Part shown: positions 1 to 8,096 of the stretch, piece by piece | Position numbering within the stretch: position 1 is the stretch's first letter | Layout of the letters: each line of letters starts with the position of its first letter | Assembly: GCF_000316665.1 (NCBI RefSeq) | Contig: NC_019678.1 | Span: 1,054,001 to 1,118,000 of the forward strand | Reading direction: 5' to 3' | Source of the DNA: Rivularia sp. PCC 7116 | GTDB lineage: Bacteria; Cyanobacteriota; Cyanobacteriia; Cyanobacteriales; Nostocaceae | Length of the DNA: 64,000 bases | Program-made: the position numbers and the translations under genes | The notes under the pieces: generated by a model | The model's input: only the letters and a program-made list of their open reading frames with translations | What the model was told of the DNA's origin: nothing | Databases searched by the model: none

Positions 1-67
1 CAGAAAACGGGTATAGTGTCAGCAATTTGATATTTTTAACTCTATCTATTAGGAATGTTTAGTCCTA

Positions 68-601
68 TCAGTTTAATATTTGCTTGTAAGCTACTAATCT
101 TTGTGTTTCTCTCCAGGCACCGGGAGTATTTTTATAGTAATTACGAAACTGACAGTAGAAATGATTCATATTTTGATAGCCTATATCAAAAGCAATCCGT
201 TCAATAGAAAGGTCAGTTTCTAAAAGCAAGCGTCTTGCTTCGGCTATTCGACGTTCGATAATCCAATTATTCACAGTTTTCCCGGTAAGTCTTCGCACTA
301 AGTTCGTTAAGTAAGCCGAGGAATAACCGACTGCTTGGGCTACTTCTTTTAGTCCAATATTTTGATGATAGTTCAGTTCAATAAAATCAAAAACTTGATG
401 CAGCCGGGGAATAGATGGAAATAAAAATCTAGAAGTATTTGATTTTTTAGTTTCAGTGGTGGTATAAAATTCTCTATCTGCAAACTGAAACCTAATCAGA
501 CCATTTTGTTTGCTAATAATCTTAAATCCTGCTGTTTCCAAGCACTTGATTAAAAGGTTTTTGGTTTCAGGATTTTCATCTTTAACTAAAACATTAATCA
601 T
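68..601 (-). CDS. AraC-family regulator with a shrunken receiver domain
   Basis: The C-terminal ~100 of 177 residues form an AraC/XylS DNA-binding domain with two helix-turn-helix motifs (segments EVAQAVGYSSAYLTNLVRR and IERIAFDIGYQNMNHFYCQF). The N-terminal ~40 residues (NVLVKDENPETKNLL...) resemble the first strand and helix of a response-regulator receiver, but the phospho-acceptor strand and the rest of the fold are missing, and the protein passes straight into the linker before the HTH. It is therefore probably a receiver-AraC regulator with an internal deletion. The start is placed at ATG 601 because AGGAAAGAG lies just upstream; an in-frame ATG at 631 would add ten residues and has no better ribosome site. 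A DNA-binding role is well supported; target genes are unknown. Confidence 0.85.
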   Translation of the reverse strand: MINVLVKDENPETKNLLIKCLETAGFKIISKQNGLIRFQFADREFYTTTETKKSNTSRFLFPSIPRLHQVFDFIELNYHQNIGLKEVAQAVGYSSAYLTNLVRRLTGKTVNNWIIERRIAEARRLLLETDLSIERIAFDIGYQNMNHFYCQFRNYYKNTPGAWRETQRLVAYKQILN

Positions 602-928
602 TCTCTTTCCTAATTTACAAGATAAATTCAAGCTTCTTCTAATGTTTACTACTTATGAACAAGCTTATTTATGCAAAATTTGGAAGATTTTTAACAAAAG
701 TTTATGAAAGTGTTGTAGCTGATGGAGCTATAATATATATTCACTATTTAGCTAAGATACGAACAAATATTTTCTAGTTAGAAATCGAATAGTACTGCAT
801 TTTTAGGCAGTATTTTTAATTTTCGAGGTGGGAATACGAATGTTAACAATAGTAATATTATCAATAGATCGGGCTACTCTTTGAGTAACCCGACATCATC
901 ATCACTGTTGAAAAAAGTATATATGCCC
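602..928. other. Intergenic region with two hairpins
   Basis: No gene is seen. Two inverted repeats are present. TACTGC/GCAGTA at 793-798/807-812 is followed by TTTTT and looks like a plus-strand terminator without an obvious gene before it. An imperfect 11-bp stem (TCGGGCTACTC/GAGTAACCCGA) lies at 869-879/883-893. Either could belong to a small RNA, but no promoter was identified. Confidence 0.4.
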
Positions 929-1141
929 TTACAAAAATGTTCGTCTTTCTAAAAAGTATTTAGCCTCTACTTGATGCTGTTTCTCCAAAAAACTTTCTTG
1001 CTGTTTTCGATTTACTTTATCTATATTTAATTCATCATCAGGTTTTGACTCTCTTTTTCCATAATCAAATTTGGGGTATTTTGAGAATTCAGATGAACGA
1101 ACGTAGAGAAATAAGATTACAAAGGCTATTTGATTAATCAT
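929..1141 (-). CDS. Possible small membrane-anchored hypothetical protein
   Basis: A 70-codon frame starts with a hydrophobic segment (INQIAFVILFLYV) followed by a charged, lysine/glutamate-rich tail, the pattern of a small membrane-anchored protein. No family is recognised. The start context (AGAGAATGATTAAT) closely matches that of the AraC-type gene at 601, which could be coincidence or an old duplication of the upstream region. The frame may be non-coding. Confidence 0.25.
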   Translation of the reverse strand: MINQIAFVILFLYVRSSEFSKYPKFDYGKRESKPDDELNIDKVNRKQQESFLEKQHQVEAKYFLERRTFL

Positions 1142-1609
1142 TCTCTGACCTTAATAATTTTGAACGAATTGGTAATAAGTAATTTTTCAGCAGAAAATGA
1201 TGTGTTGACTTTCAAGCGATCGCAACACTTACAGCAATTTTTCAGCCCACAATGGTAGAATCTATTTAATGAGCGTCTCTACCTCTATAGGATGCGAGTT
1301 TGATAATTATTAACAAAGGCAAAATTTCCTCCTTCAATCATCTGTGCAGCGGTTAATAAGGTAGAAAATCAGCAACGGTAAACGAGAAAGTCGCCGGTTT
1401 TATCTACCTAATATCTTGAATCCCTGTATATATATAGCAAAATAAACCTAACAGTGCAACACTTTTAGGTTAAATATAGAATATTCAATTGTAAGTAAAT
1501 TTATGTTCGGCGGTTCAATAATTAAAATTAATATAGCCGACAACTTTCTCGTTTCATATATATGATAGACAGGAATTAATTAAATGTCAATATGCGACTT
1601 CGGTTTTTT
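1142..1609. other. Intergenic region, no gene seen
   Basis: AT-rich sequence with a HIP1 octamer near 1217 and no convincing frame, RNA or terminator. Confidence 0.4.
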
Positions 1610-1993
1610 TTAACGACGCGATTGATTACGATTGAATTGACGACTGAATGCAATAAAACCAACTCCAAATATAAGTAATGATAAGTTTGTGAGTAGTTGT
1701 AGCAGCATTGAAAACTGAGCGTACTGCTGTGGACTGAAATTTCTCGCTAAAACGAAAGAAAATATTGCAGCAGATGGTATGTAGCAGACTAAAAACATAC
1801 TACTACCAATCAGCAAGCACCAACTGTACCACTTAGACACCCGTCTCACAACGATAAACGAACCTACGATCAATAGGATTCGCACAGCTAAGTTAAATAA
1901 TGTTTGTAAAACAAGAAAGATTAAAATTATCAGAAATGGTGTTGAATTCAAGCTCTCCACAGTGGCAATTTTAGATAGCAACGAACAATACAA
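1610..1993 (-). CDS. Hypothetical four-TM membrane protein
   Basis: The 127-residue product has about four hydrophobic segments (around residues 18-32, 35-50, 57-80 and 95-117) separated by short polar loops, and ends in a basic tail (RQFNRNQSRR), suggesting an inner-membrane protein with a cytoplasmic C terminus. No family is recognised. The start is uncertain: the frame opens with TTG at 1993, and a GTG twelve codons in (1960) is an alternative; neither has a strong ribosome site. It is transcribed in the same direction as the lyase gene upstream (2068-2610), 74 bp away. Confidence 0.5.
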   Translation of the reverse strand: MYCSLLSKIATVESLNSTPFLIILIFLVLQTLFNLAVRILLIVGSFIVVRRVSKWYSWCLLIGSSMFLVCYIPSAAIFSFVLARNFSPQQYAQFSMLLQLLTNLSLLIFGVGFIAFSRQFNRNQSRR

Positions 1994-2067
1994 ACTTTAA
2001 CCTATCCAAGGGAATATTTTAGATAAAGTTAAAGCTTGGATTGACACTATTGACAATTTTTCACTCT

Positions 2068-2610
2068 TCATCCTTCAATTCGCGTTTCCAAAGCTTGTCC
2101 AATCATCGTCTGTTCCCCAGCACAAGTTCTCACTGTTTGACGAGTACGGTATTTGTCTCCAATCAACTTTAACTCCTCCTCAAACACCAAATCGTTATAC
2201 TCGGTATGCAAACATAAAGTTTTAGCATTTGGTAAATAGTACTCAGCTGTAACTGGTTTGGATGTGTCGTAACCGAAGTCGCGATACAGTCTATTTCCTA
2301 AAGCGCCGAATAAAGTCGAACCTTGGGATTGTTTTTTACCAGTCACCGTATTGGTGCTTTCCCAAGTCACTTGCGTACCGCAAATCAAGCTTTCTTGATT
2401 AGATAAGCCATGTATCTGAGCCAGACGCAGTAATTCATCGCATCCCGCTTCTAAAAATTTAACTGCGATCGCGCTTTCAAATTCTTTGATTTCTCCATCC
2501 GGCAAAGTGTAGAAGCGCCGCTCGGAACTCCATTCACCAACTGATTCCCGAAAAAAATCAGTAATAAAGCTAGATTCAGCTATTTGTATCAGTTTTTTTA
2601 CAGATGTCAC
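2068..2610 (-). CDS. CpcS/CpeS-superfamily phycobiliprotein lyase
   Basis: The family consists of lipocalin-like lyases that attach bilin chromophores to cysteines of phycobiliproteins. The 180-residue length is normal. The diagnostic N-terminal helix (FFRESVGEWSSERRFYTLP) and the C-terminal strand pair (RTRQTVRTCAGEQTMIGQ, then ALETRIEG) match the family pattern of a W-x-S-x-R segment and a final strand reading MIGQ...E-x-R. No phycobiliprotein structural gene lies nearby, so the substrate subunit cannot be inferred from context. The family has several subclasses (CpcS, CpcU, CpcV, CpeS) that I cannot separate by eye, so no symbol is given. Confidence 0.8.
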   Translation of the reverse strand: MTSVKKLIQIAESSFITDFFRESVGEWSSERRFYTLPDGEIKEFESAIAVKFLEAGCDELLRLAQIHGLSNQESLICGTQVTWESTNTVTGKKQSQGSTLFGALGNRLYRDFGYDTSKPVTAEYYLPNAKTLCLHTEYNDLVFEEELKLIGDKYRTRQTVRTCAGEQTMIGQALETRIEG

Positions 2611-3165
2611 TGGTTGATTTCCTCATTCAGTTGGAAGTAATTACACTATGTAGACTGTAAATACCAGATTATGTTACATCTCTTAAGGTTAACTTTATAT
2701 TTTGTAAAATACTGATATGTAGGATACAGTGTAGCGCATTTAAATGTTGCTAGAGAATTATCTTTGTAGTCTTCCAGGGGATTTAGGTTCAATTTATAGT
2801 TACCCTTTGATCTTTCGTGAATGTAGGTTGTTAGAAGACGAGAATTTTATATCTTTAGGCAGATTATAGGTTCAAGAAAAGATTAACTACCTAATACTCG
2901 GTTTATAATTACATCTGGTGTATAAAAGAATGTGCAGGTGAATCTTATAAAAGTATAGAAATATATTTTTTAACGGAAAATATTTGTATTTGATTTGCTG
3001 GTGTTTGAGATTATGTAGGTAGAATTTCCTGCTTAATTATGCATGACTTTTGAATCATTTTTTATTTGTATAGGCAGTCATGTATTTTTTTATTACTACT
3101 ACGGTGGTTTACAAGTTTTTGTGAATCAGGAATGCAGGTCGAGTTAAATTATAAATTAGGAAATA
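2611..3165. other. AT-rich intergenic region upstream of the RND pair
   Basis: No gene is seen in 555 bp between the divergent lyase and efflux-adaptor genes. It must hold both promoters; no specific operator was identified. An AGGA ribosome site lies just before the adaptor ATG at 3166. Confidence 0.4.
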
Positions 3166-4566
3166 ATGTACAATCAAAGACAGCATTTCAAGATTGCGAA
3201 AAAGTCTATTCAAAAAGATAGTAGAACTTCCCAAGATGTTTGTGAAAAAATAAATATATTTACAAGCCAGTTATTAATAAAAACTAAGAAAAATTTATTA
3301 CGTTCTAGCTCAATTTTCTGTGCGTTTCCTTTAACTATTAGTTTATTAATTGCAGGTTGTGATTCAGCACCCAAAGAAACCGCTCAAGCCACATCTAAGC
3401 GTCGTGGTGGTGCAACTGCCGTAGATACAGCTATTGCTAAAAAAGCACAATTAGACAAGCAAATATCTTATATCGGAACCACCCTGCCATACCGCAAAAT
3501 ATCGGTGCGATCGCAAATAGAAGGGCAGTTATTAGCGTTGAATGTAGACGTAGGGGTAATGGTTTCTAAAGGTTATATTATCGGATTAATTGATGATTCC
3601 TTGCTCAATAGTTCGTTAAATCAAGCAGAAGCGGAACTTGCAGCCCTAAATTCAGAAGTAGCCAGAGCAAATACTCAAGTTAGTAACGCTTTGACAGAAG
3701 TAGAAAGAGCGCGATTGCAATTGCAGCAAGCTCAATCGGATGCTCAAAGACAGCAAAAGTTGCTTTCTGAAGGCGCAATTGCTCAACAAATAGCCGAACA
3801 AAGCCGTACCGAAGCTCAAACAGCAGCAAAAGCGCTGCGTTTAGCAGAAAAAAGAGTGCAAACAGAGCGTCAAGCAGTCGCTGCTGCCAAAGGAAGAGTA
3901 GTCGCACAGCAAGCGGTAGTGGCTCAAGCAAAAGAACGTAAAAGTTACGCTAAATTAACATCTCCAATTGCAGGTGTAGTTTTAGAAAAAATTATTGAAC
4001 CGGGTAACTTAGTTCAACCCGGTAATGAAATTATTAAGATAGGCGATTTTAGTAAGGTAAAAATAGAAATTCAAGTTTCAGAGTTAGAGTTAGGAAAACT
4101 TGAAGTTGGACAATCCGTAGAAGTTTTATTAGATGCTTTTCCCAACCAAGAATATATAGGTACTTTAAAACGCATTTCTCCAGCAGCAAATTCAACGGCT
4201 CGTTTAATACCTGTAGAAGTAGTAATTCCCAATGTTGAGAATAAAATTGGTAGTGGTTTATTAGCAAGAGCCAACTTTCAGAATACAGCTAATCAGCAAA
4301 TTGTCGTACCATTCAGAGCAATTCAAACAGAAGATAAATTAGGTTCAAATCTTCAAGGTAAAATATTTACTGTTGTAGAAGATGGTAATAAGAATAAAGT
4401 AAAAGTCAGAAGCGTCACATTAGGGAAAAAAGCAGACGGGAAAGTAGAAATTTTATCGGGATTGCAGCCGGGAGAATCCTATGTAGTCAGAAGTAGCAAA
4501 CCTTTAAAAGACGGTGAAAATGTACGTTTGTCCATTCTTTCGGAAACAGTGAACAGTGAGCAGTGA
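3166..4566 (+). CDS. RND efflux periplasmic adaptor (HlyD/MFP family lipoprotein)
   Basis: This is the membrane-fusion subunit that would link the permease encoded next (4674-7907) to an outer-membrane channel. The 466-residue protein has a basic N-terminal region, a hydrophobic segment ending in a lipobox (LLIAGC, cysteine near residue 65), a biotinyl-lipoyl-like half motif (VRSQIEGQLLALNVDVGVMV), a long alpha-helical hairpin rich in Ala/Gln/Glu (about residues 150-265), the second lipoyl half (SPIAGVVLEKIIEPGNLV) and beta-barrel/membrane-proximal domains. The N-terminal extension before the lipobox is unusually long, but AGGAAATA precedes this ATG. The last codons (SETVNSEQ, stop) are written in a CAGTGAACAGTGAGCAG-type intergenic repeat, so the C terminus appears repeat-derived. 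Confidence 0.9.
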   Translation: MYNQRQHFKIAKKSIQKDSRTSQDVCEKINIFTSQLLIKTKKNLLRSSSIFCAFPLTISLLIAGCDSAPKETAQATSKRRGGATAVDTAIAKKAQLDKQISYIGTTLPYRKISVRSQIEGQLLALNVDVGVMVSKGYIIGLIDDSLLNSSLNQAEAELAALNSEVARANTQVSNALTEVERARLQLQQAQSDAQRQQKLLSEGAIAQQIAEQSRTEAQTAAKALRLAEKRVQTERQAVAAAKGRVVAQQAVVAQAKERKSYAKLTSPIAGVVLEKIIEPGNLVQPGNEIIKIGDFSKVKIEIQVSELELGKLEVGQSVEVLLDAFPNQEYIGTLKRISPAANSTARLIPVEVVIPNVENKIGSGLLARANFQNTANQQIVVPFRAIQTEDKLGSNLQGKIFTVVEDGNKNKVKVRSVTLGKKADGKVEILSGLQPGESYVVRSSKPLKDGENVRLSILSETVNSEQ

Positions 4567-4668
4567 GCAGTCAGCAGTTATAAGTAGCGAGTAGGGATGA
4601 GTAGTAAGTAGTAGATTAATAGCTCCTCTCCCCCTCTTCCCCCTCTCCCCCCTCTTCCCCCTCTCCAA
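4546..4668. repeat. CAGTGA-type and pyrimidine-rich short tandem repeats
   Basis: A run of CAGTGA/CAGTCA-type heptamers covers the adaptor stop codon, followed by GTAG-rich repeats and a CTCTTCCCC-type pyrimidine tract up to the permease start. Similar CAGTGAACAGT repeats occur at 37692-37772 and, inverted, at 42958-43035. Confidence 0.75.
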
Positions 4669-4673
4669 TTTCT

Positions 4674-7600
4674 ATGTCTATCAGCACAATTTCCATCCGC
4701 AGACACATCGGCACTCTCATGTTAACCTTGGCAGTGATTGTTTTAGGTGTGTTTTTTATTGTTAGATTGCCAGTAGATTTACTACCATCAATTACCTATC
4801 CACGTATTGGCGTGCGGGTAGAAATCCCTGGAGTTTCTCCAGAAGTAGCGATTGACGAAGTTACTAAACCCTTAGAATCAGCTTTTGCTGCCACCGAAGG
4901 AGTCATACAGGTTTATACCCAAACTCGTGAAGGCAGAATTAGCTTAAATTTATATTTTCAACCGGGGGGAAATATCGACCAAGCCCTTAACGATACCACT
5001 GCGGCATTTAATCGGGCTAGAGGTAGACTACCAGATACTATTGAATCGCCGCGCATATTTAAGTTCGATCCTTCTCAATCACCAGTTTATGAATTCGCTT
5101 TAACTTCACCTTCAAAGCAGGGAGTTGATTTAAGAGTATTTGCAGAAGAAGAATTAGGAAGAGAGTTAGGGGTAGTAGCAGGAGTTGCGGGGGTTGATGT
5201 TTCCGGTGGAGTTGAGGAAGAAATAAGAATAAACGTCGATTTAAATAGGTTGCAGGCTTTGGGTATAGGTTTGAGTGACGTACTCGATGAATTAAGAAAT
5301 CGCAATCAGGATATTTCTGGGGGAAGAATTTTAGGAGAGAATTCCGAAGCTTTGACTCGTACAGTTGGACGTTTTCAAAATGCTGAAGAAATTAGAAATC
5401 TGGCTTTTGGGGTAAATTCTCCTAACGGCGATATTTCTCAAACTATTTACCTGCGAAACTTTGCCAGAGTTATTGATGATACGGAGCGACAAAGAATTTC
5501 CGTTTTGTTAAACAAGCAGCCAGCAGTCAAAATCAGCATTCAGAAACAGCCCGATGCTAATACTATAAGTGTTGTTGATGGGGTTAAAAAACAAATTGCA
5601 GAACTTAAAAAATCCGGAATTATCCCCGAAGCAACTCTTTTGACAACAACTTTAGATGAATCGCAATTTATCCGTAATTCCATAAATAACGTGACTGCAT
5701 CGGGATTAATTGGTACTTTACTAGCTGCGATCGCGGTATTACTATTTTTAGGCTCGCTCAGACAAACTTTTATTATCGTAATTGCAATTCCTTTGGCAAC
5801 TTTAGCTGCAATTATTTTAATGGGGGTATTTGGTTTATCCTTAAATGTTTTTAGTTTGGGTGGTTTGGCATTAGGAGTTGGTATCGTCGTAGATAACTCC
5901 ATCGTCATGCTGGAGAATATTGCCAAAGGCATGAATTTTGGGAATGGGGAATTGGGGATGGGGCATGGGGAAACAAGGATACAAGGAGATAATTTAGAAT
6001 CCTTAACTCCTAACTCCTCACTATTAACTCCTAACTATTTAACTCCAATGCCCGATGCCCCATCTCCAATGCCCAATTTTTTAAAGCAAGCTGAAGAAAG
6101 CAGTCGGGAAGTTGAATCTGCTTTAATTGCTTCTACCAGTACTAACTTAGTTGTAGTATTACCGTTTTTACTAGTTGGTGGATTGATTTCGCTGCTATTT
6201 AACGAATTAATTCTTACTATCAGCTTTGCGGTAGCGGCTTCTATATTAATTGCGGTGACTGTGGTGCCGATGATGACTTCCAGGATGCTGGCATGGCGTT
6301 ATTCTAGTAAGGTTAATCAACTTTGGTTTATCAAAGAATTTAATCATCGTTTTGAGGCAGCCACAAGAGCATACGGCAATTTTTTGCGTAATATAGTCCA
6401 GTTTCGGTTGCTGACTATTGTTGTAACGATTCTGTTTCTCAGCGGTAGTTGTTTGTGGATGATACCGCAAATACCCAAAGAGATTTTACCCCGGATTAAT
6501 ACCGGCAGGGCTATTTTATTCGCTTCTTTTCCTCCCGGTACAACTTTAGAAACTAATCAGAAAGTAATGGTTGCTGTTGACGATATTCTTCTCAAACAGC
6601 CCGAAACTGAATATGTATTTTCAACTGTCGGTGGTTTTATATTCAGCAGCACTACTATAGAAAATCCTTTAAGAAGTTCTAGCAATATTACTTTAAAATC
6701 GGGTACGGATATAGAAGCTTATGTAGAGAAAGTAAATCAAGAATTTAACAAGCTGAATTTAGCCGGAATTCGTCTGCGTCTTTTCCCCGGTAGAGTGCGG
6801 GGTTTAATTCTAAATAATTCACCAGTGCGTGGTGCCGATATCGATATTATTCTGCAAGGGGAAAACCAAGAAATTTTAGAAAAAGCTGGCGAGCAGGTAC
6901 TTGAAGCTTTAGACGAACAAGTAAAATCTGCGAGATTTCGTCCCGATGCCGATAAACCGCAACCGGAAATTCAAATTCGTCCCGATTGGCTCAGAGTCGC
7001 AGCGCTACGTTTAACAACTGAAGATATTGGAGATACCATCGCTACGGCGATTCAAGGAAGTATCCCCACTCAATTGCAGCGAGGTAATCGTTTAGTAGAT
7101 GTACGAGTGCAGTTGGATGAAGCATCCGTGCAAACAACTTCACAACTGGAAAGACTGCCTTTATTTGTTAATGATAATTATCAAGTGCGTTTGAGTGATG
7201 TGGCAAGTATTGTTAAAGATAAGGCACCGGGAGAAATTCAACGCATAAATCAGCGTCAAGTATTTATTATTGCCGGTAATTTGAGTGAAGGAGCAAATTT
7301 AAGTCAAGCCTTAGCTCAAGTTAATAACGTTATCGAAAATTTGGAATTACCTTCAGGGGTGCGCGTTTTACCTAGTTATAGCGCTCAATCCAATCAGCAA
7401 TTACAAAATTCCCTGTGGTTGTTGGGGGGATTAGCCGTGTTTTTAGTCTTTGTAGTTATGGCAGTACAATATAATTCCCTTGTTGACCCCTTGGTTATTA
7501 TGTTTACCATGCCTCTCGCTTTAGCTGGGGGTATTTTCGGTCTTTATATTACTCAAACAGCTATCGGTGCAACGGTGATAGTTGGTGCAGTTTTACTCGT

Positions 7601-7907
7601 AGGAATTGTAGTTAATAACGCTATTGTGATGGTGGAATTAGCAAATCAAATTCGTCAAAGCCAAAACAGCGATCGCGCGACAGCCATATTAAAAGCCGCA
7701 CCGCAAAGATTGCGTCCCATATTAATGACTACAATCACCACAGTTTTGGGAATGTTTCCCTTGGCGTTGGGAATTGGTGAAGGTTCGGAATTCTTACAGC
7801 CTTTAGGCGTTGTCGTTTTTTCAGGTTTATCTTTAGCAACAGCAGTGACTTTATTTATTATTCCTTGTTTTTATATTTCCCTACACGATTTGTTTGCTGG
7901 GAAGTAA
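4674..7907 (+). CDS. RND-family efflux permease (AcrB/CusA/MdtB-like)
   Basis: This is a proton-driven inner-membrane exporter of 1077 residues, about 50 longer than typical. It has the expected N-terminal TM1 (residues 12-30), porter domain 1, TM2-6 with the proton-relay segment in TM4 (GIVVDNSIVMLEN), a second porter domain and TM7-12 with a second relay-like segment (GIVVNNAIVMVEL). The second copy has Asn where Asp is common, as in many family members. The first part (RRHIGTLMLTLAVIVLGVFF, then RLPVDLLPSITYPRI) is classic RND. Between TM4 and TM5, residues ~421-468 are replaced or extended by a low-complexity stretch encoded by intergenic-type repeat (see 5936-6078), without breaking the frame. 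It lies 107 bp after the adaptor gene and forms an efflux operon with it; the substrate is unknown. Confidence 0.93.
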   Translation: MSISTISIRRHIGTLMLTLAVIVLGVFFIVRLPVDLLPSITYPRIGVRVEIPGVSPEVAIDEVTKPLESAFAATEGVIQVYTQTREGRISLNLYFQPGGNIDQALNDTTAAFNRARGRLPDTIESPRIFKFDPSQSPVYEFALTSPSKQGVDLRVFAEEELGRELGVVAGVAGVDVSGGVEEEIRINVDLNRLQALGIGLSDVLDELRNRNQDISGGRILGENSEALTRTVGRFQNAEEIRNLAFGVNSPNGDISQTIYLRNFARVIDDTERQRISVLLNKQPAVKISIQKQPDANTISVVDGVKKQIAELKKSGIIPEATLLTTTLDESQFIRNSINNVTASGLIGTLLAAIAVLLFLGSLRQTFIIVIAIPLATLAAIILMGVFGLSLNVFSLGGLALGVGIVVDNSIVMLENIAKGMNFGNGELGMGHGETRIQGDNLESLTPNSSLLTPNYLTPMPDAPSPMPNFLKQAEESSREVESALIASTSTNLVVVLPFLLVGGLISLLFNELILTISFAVAASILIAVTVVPMMTSRMLAWRYSSKVNQLWFIKEFNHRFEAATRAYGNFLRNIVQFRLLTIVVTILFLSGSCLWMIPQIPKEILPRINTGRAILFASFPPGTTLETNQKVMVAVDDILLKQPETEYVFSTVGGFIFSSTTIENPLRSSSNITLKSGTDIEAYVEKVNQEFNKLNLAGIRLRLFPGRVRGLILNNSPVRGADIDIILQGENQEILEKAGEQVLEALDEQVKSARFRPDADKPQPEIQIRPDWLRVAALRLTTEDIGDTIATAIQGSIPTQLQRGNRLVDVRVQLDEASVQTTSQLERLPLFVNDNYQVRLSDVASIVKDKAPGEIQRINQRQVFIIAGNLSEGANLSQALAQVNNVIENLELPSGVRVLPSYSAQSNQQLQNSLWLLGGLAVFLVFVVMAVQYNSLVDPLVIMFTMPLALAGGIFGLYITQTAIGATVIVGAVLLVGIVVNNAIVMVELANQIRQSQNSDRATAILKAAPQRLRPILMTTITTVLGMFPLALGIGEGSEFLQPLGVVVFSGLSLATAVTLFIIPCFYISLHDLFAGK
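5936..6078 (+). repeat. Intergenic-type repeat inserted in frame in the RND permease
   Basis: A G-rich arm (GGGGAATTGGGGATGGGGCA-type, 5937-5970) and a C-rich arm (CCAATGCCCGATGCCCCATC-type, 6045-6076) flank AACTCCTAACTCC repeats. The arms are roughly inverted and could fold as a long hairpin in the mRNA. The same repeat units occur in intergenic DNA at 22006-22085, 40358-40490 and 62880-63010. Here they are translated as Gly/Leu/Pro/Ser-rich sequence in the cytoplasmic loop between TM4 and TM5. Confidence 0.85.
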
Positions 7908-7917
7908 TATCATTTCT

Positions 7918-7962
7918 GTGAGAATTGGTAATTGGTAATTGGTAATTGGTAGTAGATAATGG
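7918..7962. repeat. GGTAATT tandem heptamers
   Basis: About four copies of a GGTAATT-type heptamer (AATTGGTAATTGGTAATTGG) lie just after the permease stop, before a degenerate TAGTAGATAATGGGC tail. They belong to the same short-repeat class as elsewhere in the window. Confidence 0.7.
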
Positions 7963-8096
7963 GCAATCAAAAATTCATTATGTTTGTTTTTATTTATTAA
8001 AATCTTGAACTATTTTTCAAAATGGGATGTTTCTAAGGGTTATAAAAAGTTCGGTTGAGAACTTACTATATAACCCCGAGCTATCACAAATTGTTA

